In this document: positions 7,272 to 11,300 of the stretch, in pieces
How positions within the stretch are numbered: position 1 is the stretch's first letter
How the letters are laid out: every line of letters begins with the position of its first letter
NCBI RefSeq assembly: GCF_035938995.1
Contig: NZ_DASZGI010000026.1
Location: forward strand, 1-11,300
DNA length: 11,300 nt
Reading direction: 5' to 3'
Source of the DNA: DASZGI01 sp035938995
Lineage (GTDB): Bacteria; Actinomycetota; Actinomycetes; Streptomycetales; Catenulisporaceae
Position numbers and translations under genes: made by a program
Notes under the pieces: model-generated
Told to the model about the DNA's origin: nothing
The model's database searches: none
The model's input: only the letters and a program-made list of their open reading frames with translations

Positions 7272-7277
7272 TACGCT
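7272..7277 (+). promoter_or_regulatory. -10 element candidate for pyrG
   Basis: TACGCT fits TANNNT and lies 8 bases before the in-frame GTG at 7286. A transcript from this element would begin at about 7284-7286. It could therefore be leaderless from GTG 7286, or carry a leader of about 60 bases to TTG 7346. No clear -35 is visible. Confidence 0.35.
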
Positions 7278-7333
7278 GGTAGCCCGTGGATGACCGGCCG
7301 AGCGCCACCCGGCCAATCGCTCGTAACGACCAC

Positions 7334-7338
7334 GGGAG
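7334..7338 (+). promoter_or_regulatory. Ribosome binding site supporting the TTG start of pyrG
   Basis: GGGAG ends 7 bases before TTG 7346, the best-placed Shine-Dalgarno in the pyrG 5' region. The rival GTG at 7286 has no such site. Confidence 0.5.
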
Positions 7339-7345
7339 CCCCACG

Positions 7346-9046
<1,701 letters not shown>

Positions 9047-9109
9047 CAGAACGCGGACATAGCAGGAGGCGCGCACCAGAAGCACCAGCAACCCTCCTCC
9101 CCCACTGCG

Positions 9110-9115
9110 TACCAT
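9110..9115 (+). promoter_or_regulatory. -10 element (TACCAT), candidate leaderless promoter for the NUDIX gene
   Basis: TACCAT fits TANNNT and is followed by 7 bases and then ATG 9123. There is no Shine-Dalgarno before this ATG, so a leaderless transcript starting at the A of ATG is the simplest reading. An AGGAGG at 9064-9069 has no start codon within reach. Confidence 0.5.
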
Positions 9116-9122
9116 CCCCCAT

Positions 9123-9776
9123 ATGACGTTTCACATCGAGGAGTTGTCCGAGCCGATCGAGGACCTTCCGGCGAACTGGCCGGTGCTCGGCGGGAAGGAT
9201 CTGGCCCACGGCGGCATCACCGTGTACCGGCGCGAGCGGGTGCGCATGGAGGACGGCACCGAGGCGGACCGCGAGTACACCCTGCACCCCGGCGCGGTCG
9301 GGGCCCTGGTGTACGACGAGGAGCGGGACGTGGTGCTGTCGCTGTGCCAGTACCGCCACCCGGTGCGCCGCCTGCTGTGGGAGCTGCCGGCCGGCCTCCT
9401 CGACGCCGAGGGCGAGACCCCCCTCGAAGCAGTCAAGCGCGAACTCTACGAAGAAGCGCACCTGGCAGCCAAGCGCTGGAACGTACTGGCGGACTACTAC
9501 AACACAGCAGGCTCATCAAACGAGGCGATGCGTGTCTTCCTCGCGAGAGGCATCGCACCCGCAGACGGCGAGCAGTTCGAAAGGCAGGGCGAGGAGAAAA
9601 GCCTGCGCCCGGCATGGCTCGACCGCACGATGCTGACCGACGCCGTCCTGGCAGGCAAAGTCGGCAGCGGAGCGATGGTGGTCGGCACCCTCGCCCTCGC
9701 CACCGCCCTCAGCCTCCCCGACGGCCTTGACGGACTCCGCCCCGGCAACGCCCCCTGGTCCGCCCGCCCCTTCTGA
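9123..9776 (+). CDS. NUDIX hydrolase, ADP-ribose pyrophosphatase-like
   Basis: This 217-residue NUDIX hydrolase resembles the ADP-ribose pyrophosphatase group, which splits nucleoside diphosphate sugars (ADP-ribose to AMP and ribose 5-phosphate) with divalent metals. The NUDIX box spans about residues 91-114: GLLDAEGE, then KRELYEEAHL with metal-binding E107, E110 and E111. It has one extra residue before the first Glu, and His where the classical box has Gly; I recall both from actinobacterial relatives. WELPAG precedes the box, and SSNEAMRVFLARG (131-143) is typical of the ADP-ribose group. ATG 9123 lacks a ribosome site and appears leaderless. It follows pyrG on the same strand, an association I recall from streptomycetes. 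Codon use changes around 9420: the first half favours G-ending codons, the second has many A-ending ones. Confidence 0.93.
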   Translation: MTFHIEELSEPIEDLPANWPVLGGKDLAHGGITVYRRERVRMEDGTEADREYTLHPGAVGALVYDEERDVVLSLCQYRHPVRRLLWELPAGLLDAEGETPLEAVKRELYEEAHLAAKRWNVLADYYNTAGSSNEAMRVFLARGIAPADGEQFERQGEEKSLRPAWLDRTMLTDAVLAGKVGSGAMVVGTLALATALSLPDGLDGLRPGNAPWSARPF

Positions 9777-9801
9777 CGCTCCGCCACTGCCTGCCGCTGG
9801 C

Positions 9802-9815
9802 CCGGCGTCCGCCGG
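9802..9815. repeat. Short GC-rich inverted repeat after the NUDIX gene
   Basis: CCGGCG and CGCCGG flank a 2-base centre, 26 bases after the NUDIX stop. In RNA it could fold as a 5-bp stem with a 4-base loop. No T-run follows, so it would at most assist termination. Confidence 0.3.
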
Positions 9816-9869
9816 AACTGAGGCCCCCACCCGCCCTCCGCTCCGCGGCCTGGGCGCTCCGCGCATCAC

Positions 9870-9911
9870 GCACCGCACGGCTCCTCGCTCCGCTCCAGGG
9901 CCGTGCGGTGC
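9870..9911. terminator. 12-bp stem hairpin between convergent genes, probable bidirectional terminator
   Basis: GCACCGCACGGC (9870-9881) and GCCGTGCGGTGC (9900-9911) are perfect reverse complements enclosing an 18-base pyrimidine-rich loop. The element lies between the converging NUDIX gene and the membrane-protein gene, where a terminator serving both strands is expected. It is followed by TATCTAAAG rather than a T-run, as is usual for high-GC actinobacterial terminators. It could instead be a copy of a dispersed intergenic palindrome. The rest of 9777-10022 shows no gene. Confidence 0.55.
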
Positions 9912-10022
9912 TATCTAAAGCTCTCGGCCCGTTCGCGCTCAATGGCGGCGCCCGGACGCTATCAGCCACCACCCCACTGCGCGCTTCCGGCCTGAAGCAC
10001 GCGCTGTGCACAATCGTCGGTA

Positions 10023-10506
10023 CTAGGTGCGAGTCAGGAACAGCCACGCATTGAGGACGCCACCAACCAGCGAAAGCACACTGGATGCGGCGACCCAGTA
10101 CAGGCCGTCATCACCCGCGAGCTGCAGGCTTCCCCCCACCAGAGTGAGCACCACGACAGCCAGGTTCGGGCTGACCCGGTCGACGATCTGGGCCAGCCGC
10201 TCCTGCGCGCCGGGGTCGGTCGTCTCCTTCGCACGCCCGATAAGCACGAACACGACACCCACGACGATCGCCACCGCGACCAGACCTACGCCCAGCCCCG
10301 TCGCCGACGCCCCGGGGAGCACCAGCAGAAACGACAGCAGCAGCGGAAGCATGAAGAGGACGAGCGTCTGGCCCGCTAAGCCGCGCAGCGTGGGATGCCC
10401 GGCGATGCGATCAGCGGTTCAGCGACACGGCGACGAACAAAAGGCCCGTCAGCGCGCCCGACGCACTGCCGACAACAACCGCGAAGTTGCTCCAGTCCTG
10501 AGCCAC
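10023..10506 (-). pseudogene. Small multi-spanning membrane protein (FtsH-modulator-like family), frameshifted
   Basis: Two overlapping frames together form one membrane protein. From GTG 10506 (AAGG at 10517-10514, 7 bases upstream) the first frame gives 31 residues, AQDWSNFAVVVGSASGALTG then LLFVAVSLNR, and stops at TGA (10413-10411). The next frame, read from 10412, continues DRIAGHPTLRGLAGQTLVLF and then 109 residues from the internal ATG 10352 to TAG at 10023. Dropping one base between 10413 and 10419 joins them into about 160 residues with five predicted membrane segments. This layout resembles small actinobacterial membrane proteins that databases label modulator of FtsH protease; I recall that label from memory and the function is not established. 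The 109-residue piece alone would begin in the middle of a hydrophobic segment, so it is not a natural start. Either a sequence error or a decayed gene explains it. Confidence 0.72.
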
Positions 10507-10668
10507 CGTCCGACCTTAGCCCGCTACCCCACCCACGCAGCGAGAACGACGCAACAGCGGCTCCACAGACCGCATGCCGCTCGCCGCCATCCGACGCGTC
10601 CCGCGCACGACATACACAAGGCGCATGGCTCTCACCCTGCCGACGCCCGGACATGCGAGGATCACCCC

Positions 10669-11300
10669 ATGCCTGAAGCCGTGCCGCTGCTCGTCCTCTG
10701 GGACATCGACCACACGCTGGTAACCATCACGGGCGTGGGCCAGGAGATCTACGCGCGCGCCTTCACTCAGGTCATCGGCAGGCCCCTGCTACACCTCCCG
10801 GACATGGCGGGACGGACCGAGCAAGCCATCGTCAGGGAGGCGCTGGCGCTGAACGGGGTGGAACCGGTCCACTCGTTCGACGCCTTCTACACGGCAATCG
10901 CTGTGACGGCGCGCTCGATGGAAGGCCAGATACGCGAGCACGGAAGCACTTTGCCAGGCGTCCACGAGGCCCTGACCCTCTTCGAGGCGAACGGCGCCGT
11001 GCAGTCGCTCGTCACCGGCAACCTCCCCGACGTCGCCGCGACCAAGCTCGAAGCCTTCGGCCTGGAAAGCTTCATCGACTTCGAAGTGGGCGGATACGGC
11101 GACGACAGCAGCGACCGCGCAGTGCTGGTCCGCCTAGCCATCGAGCGGGCTGAAGCCAAATACGGCCACGGCTTCAAGCCAGAGCACGCCATCGTGATCG
11201 GGGACACGCCTCACGACGTGAAGGGCGCGCACGACAACGGCGCGGTGGCCGTGGCTGTGGCTACCGGTTCGAGCAGCGTTGCCGTGCTCACCGCCGCCGG
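10669..11300 (+). CDS. HAD-superfamily hydrolase, 3' end beyond the window
   Basis: From ATG 10669 the frame stays open for 210 codons to the window edge, so the protein is incomplete. Conserved HAD motifs appear in order: motif I DIDHT (D12 nucleophile, D14), motif II VTGN (T116), a candidate motif III lysine at K126 in ATKLEAFGL, and motif IV GDTPHDV (178-184) with the metal-binding Asp residues. The region between motifs I and II (about 20-95) looks like an alpha-helical C1 cap, as in phosphoglycolate-phosphatase-like enzymes. Such enzymes remove phosphate from small metabolites; the substrate cannot be assigned. GAGG at 10657-10660 lies 8 bases before the ATG. It is divergent from the frameshifted membrane-protein gene across 162 bases in which I see no clear promoter. 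It uses more A-ending codons than pyrG. Confidence 0.9.
   Translation, partial: MPEAVPLLVLWDIDHTLVTITGVGQEIYARAFTQVIGRPLLHLPDMAGRTEQAIVREALALNGVEPVHSFDAFYTAIAVTARSMEGQIREHGSTLPGVHEALTLFEANGAVQSLVTGNLPDVAATKLEAFGLESFIDFEVGGYGDDSSDRAVLVRLAIERAEAKYGHGFKPEHAIVIGDTPHDVKGAHDNGAVAVAVATGSSSVAVLTAA

Noticed and set aside
10376..10713. Small frames in 10376-10713 on both strands as separate genes
   Set aside because: They are Arg/Ser/Pro-rich with no ribosome site or motif. The region is explained by the N-terminal piece of the membrane-protein gene, a 162-base gap and the HAD start.

Overview
The window is high-GC DNA with strong G/C preference at third codon positions, GTG and TTG starts, and actinobacterial-type housekeeping proteins. 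These include a Der GTPase with an acidic N-terminal extension, an AroH-type chorismate mutase, an ADP-ribose-pyrophosphatase-like NUDIX protein and a FrnE/DsbA-like protein. It looks like a chromosomal segment of a Streptomyces-like or other filamentous actinomycete. I cannot name the genus.

Layout. 1-162: upstream region with one plausible promoter. 163-717 (+): DHFR/RibD-C family protein, convergent with 725-1867 (-), a tandem GNAT acetyltransferase. 1948-2649 (+): DsbA-family oxidoreductase, divergent from the GNAT gene and ending 2 bases before der. 2652-7058 (-): a compact unit transcribed as aroH, tyrA, cmk, plsC, der (chorismate mutase, prephenate dehydrogenase, cytidylate kinase, lysophospholipid acyltransferase, ribosome-assembly GTPase). 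7059-7345: divergent control region. 7346-9046 (+): pyrG (CTP synthase), then a NUDIX hydrolase (9123-9776). 9777-10022: convergent intergenic region with a 12-bp-stem hairpin. 10023-10506 (-): small multi-spanning membrane protein. 10669 to the window end (+): incomplete HAD-family hydrolase.

How the genes relate. AroH and TyrA are consecutive steps of tyrosine synthesis. Cmk (CMP to CDP) and PyrG (UTP to CTP) both feed cytidine nucleotide pools, and PlsC uses acyl chains to make phosphatidic acid, the precursor of CTP-dependent phospholipid synthesis. Der acts in 50S ribosome maturation. The NUDIX protein probably hydrolyses ADP-ribose or a similar nucleoside diphosphate sugar.

The clearest unexpected observations are two one-base frameshifts. 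One lies in plsC near 4243 and the other in the membrane-protein gene near 10413. Each gene becomes a full-length family-like protein if one base is removed, so these are either sequence errors or real lesions. Other points are several promoter/start arrangements that look leaderless, a palindrome plus spaced repeats between aroH and pyrG, and a gene order around aroH/pyrG that differs from the one I remember in Streptomyces. I found no CRISPR array, tRNA, rRNA, transposase or phage gene, and no convincing new multi-gene system. Apart from the two broken genes this is an ordinary housekeeping region.
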